From Marinomonas mediterranea MMB-1 (GTDB taxonomy: Bacteria > Pseudomonadota > Gammaproteobacteria > Pseudomonadales > Marinomonadaceae), in contig NC_015276.1 in NCBI RefSeq assembly GCF_000192865.1, positions 930,001 to 994,000 on the forward strand: a stretch of 64,000 nt of DNA, in the 5' to 3' direction. Below are positions 1 to 7,930 of this stretch, in pieces (the stretch's first letter is position 1; each line of letters begins with the position of its first letter). The position numbers and the translations under genes were made by a program. The notes beneath the pieces were generated by a model. It did not search any database. It worked only from the letters and a program-made list of their open reading frames with translations, and was not told where the DNA came from.

Positions 1-368
1 TCACTGATTTCCGATACGCCGGACACGGCGTCACTGGCCATAAAAGAGCTGCCAATATACGAAGGGTCATCTTCATTACAAATGGTGTTGGCAACAGGGA
101 ACCCAGTTAGACTTTCCAATGCACGAAGTACCGTGTATTCAACCGTGCGATTGCTTTCTAATACCGAAGATTCTGGATCCATCCTTAGTACAATACGACG
201 CACTGACAATGCTTTGCTCTTCTCTTCTCGATACTCTAGTTCAACCATCCAAGTCTCACGAGAAATACCACCAGCCAAAGGTTTAGCGCTCAACACCCGC
301 GCCTCTTTCCAGGCAAGCTTTTCTGAGAAATAACGCGCTACTTTATGTTCAAAGGTTATGGTTGTCAT
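1..368 (-). CDS. Phosphotransferase (APH/ChoK-like) family protein, N-terminal part
   Basis: The first 122 codons read leftward from an ATG at 366-368 and run off the window. The start follows a GAGGAC ribosome-binding site and lies 3 nt after the stop of the gene ending at 372, so the two are probably co-transcribed. The visible part resembles the N-lobe of the aminoglycoside-phosphotransferase-like kinase fold: a loop LAGGISRETW, then a strand containing RRIVLRMDP, then an EYTVLRAL helix. The catalytic C-lobe (HGD.....N and D.E motifs) lies outside the window, so activity and substrate cannot be judged. Family members near acyl-CoA dehydrogenases or terpenoid genes are commonly annotated simply as phosphotransferase. 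The family call is moderate; no specific function is claimed. Confidence 0.6.
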   Translation of the reverse strand, partial: MTTITFEHKVARYFSEKLAWKEARVLSAKPLAGGISRETWMVELEYREEKSKALSVRRIVLRMDPESSVLESNRTVEYTVLRALESLTGFPVANTICNEDDPSYIGSSFMASDAVSGVSEIS

Positions 369-371
369 GGC

Positions 372-1526
372 CTAGTCCTCAGTCTGTAGCGAGTATAAAA
401 TGCCTTTCGACGCCATGGCGTGAATTGCTGGGTTCTTTGATTCCAATAGTCCGACGCTGGTTTCGCCGTCACACGTCGCACGGACTAAAAGATTTTCAAA
501 ACCTTCAATTTGAGTAATGATGGTAGGGTCCATCAGGTTGTAAGTCTCTCCAGAGATCAACTCGCCCACTGGTGTGCCGTGATGAATGTCTCCATCAGGG
601 GTTCCCAAACCGTTACACCCGGTATAACACCCGGCACGTAAATAAGCACATTGATAACCGATGGCTTCATAATGAATGACCTTAATCTCACCATTGGCTA
701 ATTTATTCGTTACGACGCCCCCGATTAAATGCTTATTATCTGGATCAAAGCGCAGCTTTGCATCTATTATTTCTGCACTTGAAGAGCCTGTATTTTCTTG
801 ATCTCCAATATTGAACATGACTCGATGACCAAATAAAGACCAGTCTTTAAACTCTACCCATTGGCCAAAATGAGAAAAACCAACAGGATTCCCCTTATAG
901 GAGGTAAATGGCAGGTTGTTCTTATGTAACACAAAACCAGCTACGTCATCACGTGTACCCCAATGGTGATCCCGTACACCACGCGTTTTAGCTGGGTCGA
1001 CTTGATAGGTCTTACCTTGATAGGTAAAGGTCCCTTCAATACGCCCAAAGGTTTCGTAACCCCCCCAATCATGTAACACCTTAAAGTCCACCACTCCAGG
1101 CACTTTAAACTCTCCCAGTTTTTGATAAATCGCCCGCTTGGTGTCCCGCCAACGTAAATCAAAAGTGAAGCCTTGATCATTATCATCAAGGGTCAAGCGC
1201 CATTCACGAAAAGCGCCAACGAGTTTATAACGAATAGGCCCTGCATTAAGGTCGGCTCGATCCTGACTCATAGGGCGATGAGCCCGTAGAGTGGTTTGCT
1301 TGCCATCGATAATAATCATAGCAAAGGCCTCAACGGTACCGATATTCGGATAGGTGCCAAAGCCACTTATGATCATAAAGTCACCCTCTTCATGCAGAGT
1401 CGTAAACCAATAGCGATCAAAGGCTCGTGGATCACTGGAAGAATAAGTACGGATAGGGCCGTTGGATTGATGAATGGGGAGTTCATCATAATGACTTAAT
1501 GGGAAATGCTCGGTTAACTTGCTCAT
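372..1526 (-). CDS. CrtC/AttH-like (carotenoid 1,2-hydratase-type, possibly DUF7064/7065) protein
   Basis: This is a 384-residue soluble protein without signal peptide or membrane segment. It starts at the ATG at 1526. The pattern of repeated beta-strand blocks, including a central RGVRDHHWGTRDD, resembles the lipocalin-like double beta-barrel group around hydroxyneurosporene synthase and AttH. Such proteins are often found beside phosphotransferase-family kinases and TetR regulators in lipid or terpenoid clusters, which is the arrangement here: a kinase 3 nt downstream and a TetR gene 270 nt upstream. The substrate is unknown. A perfect 18-bp palindrome at 1610-1627, between this gene and the TetR gene, is a plausible operator. 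The family call is by general resemblance only. Confidence 0.5.
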   Translation of the reverse strand: MSKLTEHFPLSHYDELPIHQSNGPIRTYSSSDPRAFDRYWFTTLHEEGDFMIISGFGTYPNIGTVEAFAMIIIDGKQTTLRAHRPMSQDRADLNAGPIRYKLVGAFREWRLTLDDNDQGFTFDLRWRDTKRAIYQKLGEFKVPGVVDFKVLHDWGGYETFGRIEGTFTYQGKTYQVDPAKTRGVRDHHWGTRDDVAGFVLHKNNLPFTSYKGNPVGFSHFGQWVEFKDWSLFGHRVMFNIGDQENTGSSSAEIIDAKLRFDPDNKHLIGGVVTNKLANGEIKVIHYEAIGYQCAYLRAGCYTGCNGLGTPDGDIHHGTPVGELISGETYNLMDPTIITQIEGFENLLVRATCDGETSVGLLESKNPAIHAMASKGILYSLQTED

Positions 1527-1609
1527 GATGGGATTCTCTTTATTGGTAAAGCTTAAATGGGTAAATCCTGAAACTGATGCAAAAATTAATTTAACGTTCG
1601 TAATATATT

Positions 1610-1627
1610 ATTCTACGAGTGTAGAAT
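1610..1627. promoter_or_regulatory. Perfect palindrome, candidate TetR operator
   Basis: ATTCTAC-gagt-GTAGAAT has 7-bp perfect arms and a 4-bp spacer. It lies 84 bp upstream of the ATG at 1526 and downstream of the TetR gene. The size and symmetry suit a TetR dimer site. Binding is inferred from position only. Confidence 0.45.
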
Positions 1628-1796
1628 TTAAGGAGTGAGAATGTCAACCTCAATTCTCTAAGGCGAGCTAAGTAATCGTCATCTTATTTTGACATTAGTA
1701 ATGAGCAAACTGGCTGCGACTCAAGCGCAGCAAGGTGTTGAAACGGTTTTATCGAAAAGTAATGTGAGGAAAATTTTGTAGCAAAGAGCGGTTAAA

Positions 1797-2492
1797 CTAG
1801 TTTTTTTCGGTATTTTTAAAAAACACTCGGTCGAATAATTGCAAAAATTCCTTAATTAATTCTGGATCTCGTGGGTCGCGGCCTAAAGTATGTTGCAGCG
1901 CTCCTTCCGAAAAAAGTAAGGTTCTAATCGCTATGACCATCATATTAAAGAGTAGCCTAGGATCCCCAGAGACCACATCGCCATCTGCTTGGGCTTGTAT
2001 CAAATCATCAATTTGGGATTGATAAAGCTCGGCTAAAGAGCCGATATTCTGCCAATCTACGCGATCATTATTGCCTTGGAAGGCGACTTGCATAATGCGA
2101 AATATTTCTGGGTTATCACACACAAATCGAAAGCCTGATTCAAGCTTAATTTTAAGGCTTTGGGCGGCTGTCAGATTGTTTAAACTAAGGCTCTCAATTT
2201 GCTGATATTGCTGTTTTAATTTCTCATAGCCTCGAGAAATGACTTCTAACCACAGGTTTTCTTTGGTCTTGAAATAATACGTAATCAGAGTGAAATCGAC
2301 ATTTGCCCGTTTCCCTATGCGTCGAGCGCTGGTTCCTTCAAAACCCAACTCCGCGAACTCAACTAACGCAGCATCTAAAATAGCATTGCGCTTATCCATT
2401 GCCTTTGAATCTTGTGCCGAACGTCGTTTTATAGGACTTTTTTTAGTCGAGATAGAATTGTCCATAGATGAATGTTGAGTATTTTTGGTCAT
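1797..2492 (-). CDS. TetR/AcrR family transcriptional regulator
   Basis: This is a 231-residue DNA-binding regulator. An extended polar N-terminus (about 35 residues) precedes a typical TetR helix-turn-helix: RNAILDAALVEFAELGFEG, then TSARRIGKRANVDFTLITYYF, then KTKENLWLEV. The C-terminal two thirds are helical and would form the ligand-binding and dimerisation domain, including an aromatic MQVAFQGNNDRVDW stretch. It reads in the same direction as the CrtC/AttH-like and kinase genes but is separated from them by 270 nt containing an 18-bp palindrome, so local repression of that pair is likely. The ligand is unknown. A second ATG at residue 10 is possible. Confidence 0.85.
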   Translation of the reverse strand: MTKNTQHSSMDNSISTKKSPIKRRSAQDSKAMDKRNAILDAALVEFAELGFEGTSARRIGKRANVDFTLITYYFKTKENLWLEVISRGYEKLKQQYQQIESLSLNNLTAAQSLKIKLESGFRFVCDNPEIFRIMQVAFQGNNDRVDWQNIGSLAELYQSQIDDLIQAQADGDVVSGDPRLLFNMMVIAIRTLLFSEGALQHTLGRDPRDPELIKEFLQLFDRVFFKNTEKN

Positions 2493-2654
2493 TAACGGTT
2501 TCTGTCTTGCAAAGTTGAAGAATAGTTGGCTGGCAAGCTTAGTCTAATATGCCTTATGGGTATATACCCGACAAATTAGCGGGTTGATTTTTTGCTTCTC
2601 ATGCTTCTATTTGACGTTTCATTTTATGGCGGTTTTTACTGGATTGTTTTCAAC

Positions 2655-2905
2655 AGAAATAAACGGCCGATTATCGACTTTGATCTCTCACCATAACATC
2701 AACACCGTCATAGTTGAATCAATATACGGCATAAGCACACACCTGAGTAAGAAATTCAACGATGCACGAAGCTTTTGCCGATTACAGCGTCTTCTCCGTG
2801 TAGAAAGACATGGGGAGCACATCTTAACTTTTTAGTTTAGACAATTAGGGTCGTTGAGGGTGTTAGATAGACTGACCTGTTGATTTTTTGGACGGCGAAG
2901 CTTGT
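2655..2905 (-). pseudogene. Decayed fragment of a RAYT transposase gene (5' part)
   Basis: Read on the minus strand from about 2905, this stretch aligns base by base with the 5' part of the intact RAYT gene at 6800-7768. Matches include RRPKNQQVSLSNT against PRPRSQQVSLSDT, then the CGK-D region, then a VCAYAV segment. Several frameshifts, stops and a roughly 15-bp deletion before VCAYAV break it. The similarity fades soon after the former HUH motif. An open frame on the opposite strand (2584-2835) is an antisense shadow of this remnant. It shows that a second, older RAYT copy once lay here. Confidence 0.7.
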
Positions 2906-3423
2906 CGCAAATTAAGAAAAGTTATCCACACGCTGAAGCCAGTGGACCTGTTTGCATCTTCCTTAAATGAGATTAGCGAGTCATCAAATTCGTGTTAATA
3001 ATGTTATGGGTGTTCTGTATTGTCTGACTGTATTTTTGTGGCACATATCTCTTTAAAGTGATGGTGTTGATTAAATAATATTCATATTTTTGCTCTGTCC
3101 GTGTAGGGAAGTTGTATTATTTATTTAATACTTTAAATAAAAATAAGTTTATCCAAGTAGCATAGGTAGTATCAGATTCAATAAAAAGAAACTAACTTAA
3201 AAAATTAAATTAGTTCTATTAAGTTGGTAGGATCATTAAAAATGGGTAAATAAAAATTCTAAAAACGAAATATAAAAATGAATTTTTAGTATGATATCGT
3301 TTTCTTCATATTTATATAGCCCAAAGAGATATGTAGCGGGGTAAGATAAAAAAACGAATGAAAAAAGGTAAAAATGTTAAGTGTAGTCTTTTCATAAATT
3401 ATTACTCTCTCATTAAAATCGAA
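2906..3423. other. AT-rich intergenic stretch without a recognised gene
   Basis: About 520 bp, very AT-rich towards its right half (around 3060-3420), lie between the RAYT remnant and the left end of the IS256 remnant. No open frame with convincing codon use, no RNA gene and no strong terminator was seen. A 98-codon minus-strand open frame at 3286-3582 overlaps the IS start and has no family resemblance. Confidence 0.5.
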
Positions 3424-3890
3424 GAGCCTGTAATTTAAATTGTGTATCTGCTTATAATTAAGCCAGTCATGGCTAAGGATAAGCAATATGGATAAGAAAG
3501 CTTTAGAAGCCTTCGCTCGCGAAGACGCTAAGTCAATTAAGACGTCTTCGGATCTTGATGACTTCAAGAAAATGTTAACCAAGGTGACGGTTGAGACAGC
3601 TTTAAATGCTGAACTTGATGATCACCTTGGCTACGAAAAACACTCACCGACCAACGATAGTAACAGTCGAAATGGCTACTCATCTAAACGCCTAATTACT
3701 GACGATGGTGAGATCCAGTTAGAAATCCCCCGTGACCGTGACGCGTCCTTTGAACCCAAGATCGTTCGTAAGCATCAAACTCGATTCCAATCGATGGTCG
3801 ACAAGATCTTAAGCTTGTATGCCAAAGGAATGACTACCCGAGAAATCGTCGCAACCTTCAAAGAAATGTACGATGCTGATATCTTCTTGG
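3424..3890 (+). mobile_element. IS256-family insertion sequence, left-end remnant
   Basis: The left terminal inverted repeat starts at 3424 with GAGCCTGTAATTTAAATTG and continues to CTGCTTA. A 64-bp leader then precedes the transposase ATG at 3488. The element is cut inside the transposase at about 3890 and its right end is missing here. The same terminal repeat and leader recur in the 87-bp MITE at 5891-5977. Confidence 0.85.
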
Positions 3891-3901
3891 AAATTTGGTG
3901 A
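3488..3901 (+). pseudogene. IS256-family transposase, N-terminal fragment
   Basis: The open frame of 137 codons begins MDKKALEAFAREDAKSIK and includes the family's conserved LNAELDDHLGYEKH, NSRNGYSSKRL and EIPRDRDASFEPKIVRKHQTR blocks. About 400 residues are usual, so some two thirds, including the catalytic DDE triad, are missing. The break falls after MYDADI, where the reading frame passes into the tail of an SDR gene and stops. The product cannot be active. Confidence 0.9.
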
Positions 3902-4040
3902 TGCTGTTTTTTCGTGGGATTATGATTTAATTGCAGATGGGTCAAAGGCTCGTCGGTTTGGCTTTCACGAGTATGTGGAAACGGAGTCCATGTTTTATGA
4001 GATTTTTGATAACTTCCGAAATGAAAAAGTGATTCCATAA
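3889..4040 (+). pseudogene. C-terminal fragment of an SDR/NAD-dependent epimerase-type gene
   Basis: Directly after the IS256 break a different reading frame encodes about 50 residues: FGDAVFSWDYDLIADGSKAR, then RRFGFHEYVETESMFYEIFDN, ending at a TAA (4038-4040). This is the typical tail of NAD-dependent epimerase/dehydratase (extended SDR) enzymes. The cofactor-binding and catalytic N-terminal part is gone, so the gene was cut by the same event that truncated the IS. A terminator-like hairpin follows at 4090-4138. Confidence 0.65.
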
Positions 4041-4089
4041 AGCTTTAAAAATGATGCTCTTGGAAATACATTAACGTCTCAAAAAAGTA

Positions 4090-4138
4090 AAAATACTTGT
4101 CGGCTTATGGTCTCGAAGGGTTGGCCTGCAAGTATTTT
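4090..4138. terminator. Candidate bidirectional terminator
   Basis: AAAATACTTG at 4090-4099 pairs with CAAGTATTTT at 4129-4138, with A and T runs on the outside. The loop is long (29 nt) with a small inner GGC/GCC pair. It lies between the SDR tail (+) and the Dabb gene (-), which are convergent. Confidence 0.45.
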
Positions 4139-4160
4139 TTGGTCGATTTTTTGCACGCTC

Positions 4161-4457
4161 TTAGAGTGAATAGTCAAACACAATGATATCTTCTAGCAAC
4201 GGAGCGAATACTTGTTTCAACGCCTCATGCTCAGTATGCGGTAGGTAGTTCTGGCGTCCAGCTTCGTCAGAAAACGTCATTAAAACGGAATGCGTGTAGT
4301 TTTTGTTCTTACCTTCTGGGCTATCATTGATACCCCATTCGACTGACTCGACACCTTCCACTTTCCTAGGCATGGATTCGAACAAGCCTTTAAGCTTGTT
4401 AATCTCTGCGTCTGATGATGTTTTTTTAAACTTTATTAGCAATATGTGCCTAATCAT
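4161..4457 (-). CDS. Dabb family (stress-responsive alpha/beta barrel) protein
   Basis: This is a 98-residue cytoplasmic protein with the ferredoxin-like dimeric alpha/beta-barrel pattern. It begins MIRHILLIKFK, has a central helix INKLKGLFESMPRKVEGVES with the conserved WG after it, then HSVLMTFSDEAGRQNYLPHTEHEALKQ split over strand and helix, and ends IIVFDYSL. Family members are small dimers, some acting as cyclases or monooxygenase-like enzymes and many of unknown role. It stands alone: the SDR remnant converges on it from the left and the chemoreceptor gene is 125 nt to the right on the same strand. It may have belonged to the same lost catabolic locus as the SDR fragment. Confidence 0.8.
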   Translation of the reverse strand: MIRHILLIKFKKTSSDAEINKLKGLFESMPRKVEGVESVEWGINDSPEGKNKNYTHSVLMTFSDEAGRQNYLPHTEHEALKQVFAPLLEDIIVFDYSL

Positions 4458-4581
4458 CCTTTCTAACCACTTATTTTTTTCTAAATTGATATGTCAATCT
4501 TGGACTATGTAAAGGCTTACGTCCTTGTAGACCTTTTAAAGAGGTTTCAGAGGAAGCTTAGCGGGACTGAGTAGAGCCTCT

Positions 4582-5664
4582 CTAGTCAATAGACAAACTG
4601 TCTAAAAGAGACATTACTTGAACACTGGCATCTTCCATTTGTTTAAAATATTTTATCGCTTCAGATTTTTGTCCACTCATAACCAGAGCGAGTGCTTCTT
4701 TACCATTTCGATGAACCTCTTTGTGTGGCTCGTCTAATTGTCTAAATGAGCTTGATTTTCCGTATTTTTCAAGGCCTTCATCATGATACCAAAGCCCCAA
4801 TCGGCACATAGTGTGATCGGCAAAGTCGTCCACATTTTTATCTAAGATGCCTAACGCCGCGGCGTATACTTCACCTTTCCATACGATATGGTCAAGTTTA
4901 ACGGTTTGTATAAACGTCTTGGTTGAGGCAACTTCGATTGTTTCTTTCATCGAGTTACTAGACGAAATAATATTACTGTAGTCCGAATTTAGCTTCTCAA
5001 CGCCTTCCGATAGAAGGGTATTACTCTCTTGAATTTCAGTGACCGACTCTACTGTTTCATCTGTTCTACCAATGATAGATGTCACTAACTCAGCGACTTC
5101 ACTTGCTGATGAATTGGTGTTTGTGGCCAATGAACGCACTTCGTCTGCAACGACACTAAAGCCTCGCCCAGCTTCACCTGCTCTAGCGGCTTCAATAGCG
5201 GCATTTAGAGCCAATAGGTTAGTTTGATCAGATATTTTAGAAATCGTTGTGACAAAAGTATTTATATTGCCTGCCATGACCGATAAGCCAGAAATGTTCC
5301 CCGTCATGGACTCCATGTTGCTAGTAAGGTCATTCATCCCGGAAACAATGTTTTTCAACGCATTTGAGGAAACATCAAAAAGAGTGTTTAACTCGGAGAT
5401 CGATTTGTTTTGAGCATCGATTTGCTGAAAAGACTGGAGCACGCTTTGACGAATTCCGTTTACTTGTAAAAGGCAGGTCACAGTTGAATTTAACAACGCT
5501 CCCTCGAAGATCTCATCTTCAGATTGAACCGCAGTATTTGAAACTGATGATTCTGCTTCCATCGATTTCATTTCGCTAATTTGTTGCGAGAGTTTTTTAT
5601 TTTCTTCTTTTATAGCGAAAAATTGTTCAGATAGCGCGTCAAACTTGGAGCGTGATACAAGCAT
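4582..5664 (-). CDS. Soluble methyl-accepting chemoreceptor with C-terminal CZB zinc-binding domain
   Basis: This is a 360-residue protein with no membrane segment, so it should act in the cytoplasm. An N-terminal coiled coil (LSEQFFAIKEENKKLSQQIS, about residues 10-30) leads into an MCP signalling region. The hairpin tip reads ISDQTNLLALNAAIEAARAG followed by EAGRGFSVVADEVRSLA (about residues 140-180). The C-terminus is a chemoreceptor zinc-binding (CZB) domain with DHIVWKGEVY, HTMCRLGLWYHDEG and PHKEVHRNG, which supply the His/Cys zinc ligands. CZB chemoreceptors are known to sense zinc or hypochlorous acid through the Cys. The protein is shorter than most MCPs and has no classical methylation-site helices visible. 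It is a single-gene unit. Confidence 0.9.
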   Translation of the reverse strand: MLVSRSKFDALSEQFFAIKEENKKLSQQISEMKSMEAESSVSNTAVQSEDEIFEGALLNSTVTCLLQVNGIRQSVLQSFQQIDAQNKSISELNTLFDVSSNALKNIVSGMNDLTSNMESMTGNISGLSVMAGNINTFVTTISKISDQTNLLALNAAIEAARAGEAGRGFSVVADEVRSLATNTNSSASEVAELVTSIIGRTDETVESVTEIQESNTLLSEGVEKLNSDYSNIISSSNSMKETIEVASTKTFIQTVKLDHIVWKGEVYAAALGILDKNVDDFADHTMCRLGLWYHDEGLEKYGKSSSFRQLDEPHKEVHRNGKEALALVMSGQKSEAIKYFKQMEDASVQVMSLLDSLSID

Positions 5665-5855
5665 AGTTTTCCTCTTAGTTAGCTAGCAAATTTTATGAGA
5701 ACATAGTAAAAAATGCGGATCTAAAATTCTAGAAGAAGTGTATAGGAGATTAGTCTAAAGCGTCTAGTTTATAGTTTTATTGTAGGTAGCGAACATTGAT
5801 TGCTTTTCATATAAGTGACGACATAGATCAAGGTTGAGCTTTCTTAGGATAAAAA

Positions 5856-5883
5856 GAGGTGAACCTGATATCAGATTCACCTC
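5856..5883 (-). terminator. Orphan minus-strand terminator
   Basis: GAGGTGAACCTGAT at 5856-5869 pairs with ATCAGATTCACCTC at 5870-5883 with one G.T pair. On the minus strand the stem is followed by a T run (complement of 5851-5855). It would end a minus-strand transcript coming from the right, but no minus-strand gene now exists there; the MITE and the nhaR remnant begin 8 bp away. It looks like the end of a gene lost in rearrangement. Confidence 0.5.
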
Positions 5884-5890
5884 TAAGGAG

Positions 5891-5977
5891 GAGTCTGTAA
5901 TTTAAATTGTGTATCTGCTTATCCTTAGCCATGACTGGCTTAATTATAAGCAGATACACAATTTAAATTACAGGCTC
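5891..5977 (-). mobile_element. 87-bp IS256-derived MITE
   Basis: Both ends carry the roughly 30-bp terminal repeat of the IS256 remnant at 3424. The end at 5977 is identical to it; the end at 5891 has GAGTCTG instead of GAGCCTG. Read on the minus strand, the element is the first 63 bp of that IS followed directly by its right end, joined at a TAAGCA that both parts share. It has no coding capacity. No target duplication flanks it, and it abuts the truncated nhaR. Confidence 0.85.
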
Positions 5978-5978
5978 T

Positions 5979-6600
5979 ACTCAGGTTTTACGAGTTGGCA
6001 TTGCTGATGCGGTGCCTAAGTCTATTGCTTATCGTCTACTCGCGCCCGCTATGTCGCTGGAAGACCCTGTCAGGTTTATCTGCAAAGAGAATAGTCTCTC
6101 AAGCTTATTAGGGGAGTTAGCCCTACACAAGCTGGACCTTATTATTGCCGATGGCCCAATTCCAGTTCATTTAGGCGTAAAAGGCTTTAATCACTTATTA
6201 GGGGAAAGTGGCGTGTCTTTTATGGCGGCTCCACCGCTTGCGAAAACACTAAAATCGGATTTTCCTAACGGTTTAAAGAACTAGCCATTCTTGATTCCCT
6301 GCGATTTATCTTTAGTGCAAACGCAATTACTACAATGGTTTGAAAAACACCATCTCCATCCAAAAATTACGGGTGAATTTGACGATGGCGCCTTGATGAA
6401 AGCGTTTGGGGCAAGCCGGTGCAGGCGTTTTTATTGTGCCTACCGCCATTGCTCATGAAGTCGCTAAGCAATATCAGGTAGAGATTATTGGAAACACGAG
6501 TGATATTCGCGAGCAGTTTTTTGCCATCTCTACCGAACAGCGTATCTCTAATCCAGCGGTCGTAGCCATTAATGAAACAGCAAGAGACTGGTTAAAGTAG
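5979..6600 (+). pseudogene. nhaR: nhaR-like LysR regulator, 5'-truncated and frameshifted
   Basis: The translation matches the effector domain of NhaR, the LysR-type activator of Na+/H+ antiporter genes: VGIADAVPKSIAYRLL, then LHKLDLIIADGPIP, GESGVSFM, GEFDDGALMKAFG, and GVFIVPTAIAHEV to the end. The helix-turn-helix and linker are missing; the open sequence starts 2 bp after the MITE. An in-frame TAG sits at 6282-6284 and a frameshift at about 6405-6411 changes frame before QAGAGVF. No nhaA gene is nearby. The gene is dead by three separate lesions. Confidence 0.85.
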
Positions 6601-6720
6601 CGTTTGTTAAAATGCGGTTTACTGGGTTTTAACTACATTTAGGTAGTTCGAGAGCTTCTATTTTTACAAGATAGCAAATTTTTGTTTTTACACAAACGAA
6701 GACTTCATTAAACTATCTAG

Positions 6721-6760
6721 CGTTCTAGCGTTCTAGCGTTCTAGCGTTCTAGCGTTCTAG
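6721..6760. repeat. Five tandem copies of an 8-bp unit
   Basis: CGTTCTAG is repeated five times without error, with a partial unit (ATCTAG) before and CGTTTGAT after. It lies 40 bp beyond the 3' end of the RAYT gene. The unit length is not a multiple of three, as in slipped-strand simple repeats, but no reading frame crosses it. Confidence 0.95.
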
Positions 6761-6799
6761 CGTTTGATCTATCATAAGAAGGAAATGAATAGCTTCGAT

Positions 6800-7768
6800 T
6801 TAGGCTAGCAGTCTCGCGCACCTTCGGTTTGGTCTGGTTTTAGGGTTTAAACGCGAATATTGCGTCAGACTCGATTCCGCTCCGACGGCGCTGCTTGAGT
6901 TTGATTCAAACTGGGTGGAAATTTCCAGCCAATTCTCATGTGAAATACCTACTCTTTGTAAAATCGGTGATAGTGAAAGGTCAATTGAACCACGCTTGTC
7001 TTCTCTTATTATTCGTCCCGTTAGATCGACAAGATCGAGGTAGTCTTTGAGTTTGAACGCAATTCCAGAAGGTTGATTCTCTTTTTCGTTACCGATAAAG
7101 GGTATGAGCTCCTTTGGTTGTTCCGCTTTCTTAGCTGACTCAACTCGTTTTTTTACGCTAGTAAAGTATGAGCTTTCCGGTGTGTCTGCTATTTTAGCCC
7201 TTAAAGGGTTTAAATCTACGTAAGCCATGCAAGCGAGGAGAGCTGATTCATCTAGTAGCGCTTGCGATTTAAAACGGCCTTCCCAGAATCTGCCAGTGCA
7301 ACTGTCTTCAACATTAGCTTGTCTTGCTATTGGCTCGCTTAGATCTCGCATAAACCAACTAATGTCCATAAGCCTTTTTCGGTAGGTTTCAGCCGTTAGC
7401 TCAATTATCTCCAGTACCGCCTTGGATAACTCTTCACCACGTATATATTTTTGAGTAAACAATGTGCCTTTGTGTAACTTGTGCCATCGCTCAATGACTT
7501 CACGAGTCGTCCAGCCTTTGGCCTCTTTCTCGTCCACGTGCAAAACCACGTGAATATGATTGCTCATCACAGCATAAGCACACACATCAATCGCAAACAC
7601 TTGAGCAAGAAACAAAAGACGATTTTCGATCCAACCACGACGGTGCTCGAAGTCTTTGCCTGTTACAGCATCTTTTCCGCAAAGAAAAGCACGACGGACA
7701 CATCTCGAAATGCAGTGATAGTAGGGAGTATCAGACAAACTGACTTGTTGGCTTCTTGGGCGGGGCAT
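6800..7768 (-). CDS. REP-associated tyrosine transposase (RAYT)
   Basis: This is a 322-residue single-strand DNA transposase of the Y1/HUH class related to IS200/IS605. It opens MPRPRSQQVSLSDTPYYHCI. The metal-binding HUH motif is NHIHVVLHVD (about residues 70-79). The region ISWFMRDLSEPIARQANV is followed by GRFWEGRFKSQALLDE and the family-typical MAYVDLNPLRA. RAYTs are usually immobile single genes that act on REP palindromes; this one is intact. Nearby are an 8-bp tandem repeat at the 3' side, three TGTCCTATAGGATT-type repeats at the 5' side and a small AAGACT/AGTCTT hairpin just upstream (about 7797-7822). A decayed second copy lies at 2655-2905. Confidence 0.9.
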   Translation of the reverse strand: MPRPRSQQVSLSDTPYYHCISRCVRRAFLCGKDAVTGKDFEHRRGWIENRLLFLAQVFAIDVCAYAVMSNHIHVVLHVDEKEAKGWTTREVIERWHKLHKGTLFTQKYIRGEELSKAVLEIIELTAETYRKRLMDISWFMRDLSEPIARQANVEDSCTGRFWEGRFKSQALLDESALLACMAYVDLNPLRAKIADTPESSYFTSVKKRVESAKKAEQPKELIPFIGNEKENQPSGIAFKLKDYLDLVDLTGRIIREDKRGSIDLSLSPILQRVGISHENWLEISTQFESNSSSAVGAESSLTQYSRLNPKTRPNRRCARLLA

Positions 7769-7846
7769 ACGGAAATTCCTTTTCCTTAATACGTTTAAGA
7801 CTGGTTATTTATACAGTCTTATTTTGATGCCGTCAATATGAGTGGG

Positions 7847-7930
7847 TGTCCTATAGGATTTAGCCGGAGCGTCCATATATGTCCTATAGGATTAGGTGTC
7901 TCATAAGAGAAATATATGTCTTATAGGATT
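7847..7930. repeat. Three dispersed copies of TGTCCTATAGGATT
   Basis: Exact copies lie at 7847-7860 and 7880-7893, and a one-base variant (TGTCTTATAGGATT) at 7917-7930. Each holds the CCTATAGG (or CTTATAGG) near-palindrome. They fill the gap between the RAYT gene and the immunity gene, and the last touches the immunity stop codon. They may be the RAYT's REP-like substrates or a local expansion. Confidence 0.8.

Noticed and set aside
2584..2835. Plus-strand 83-codon open frame
   Set aside because: It is antisense to a decayed RAYT copy and has no family resemblance.
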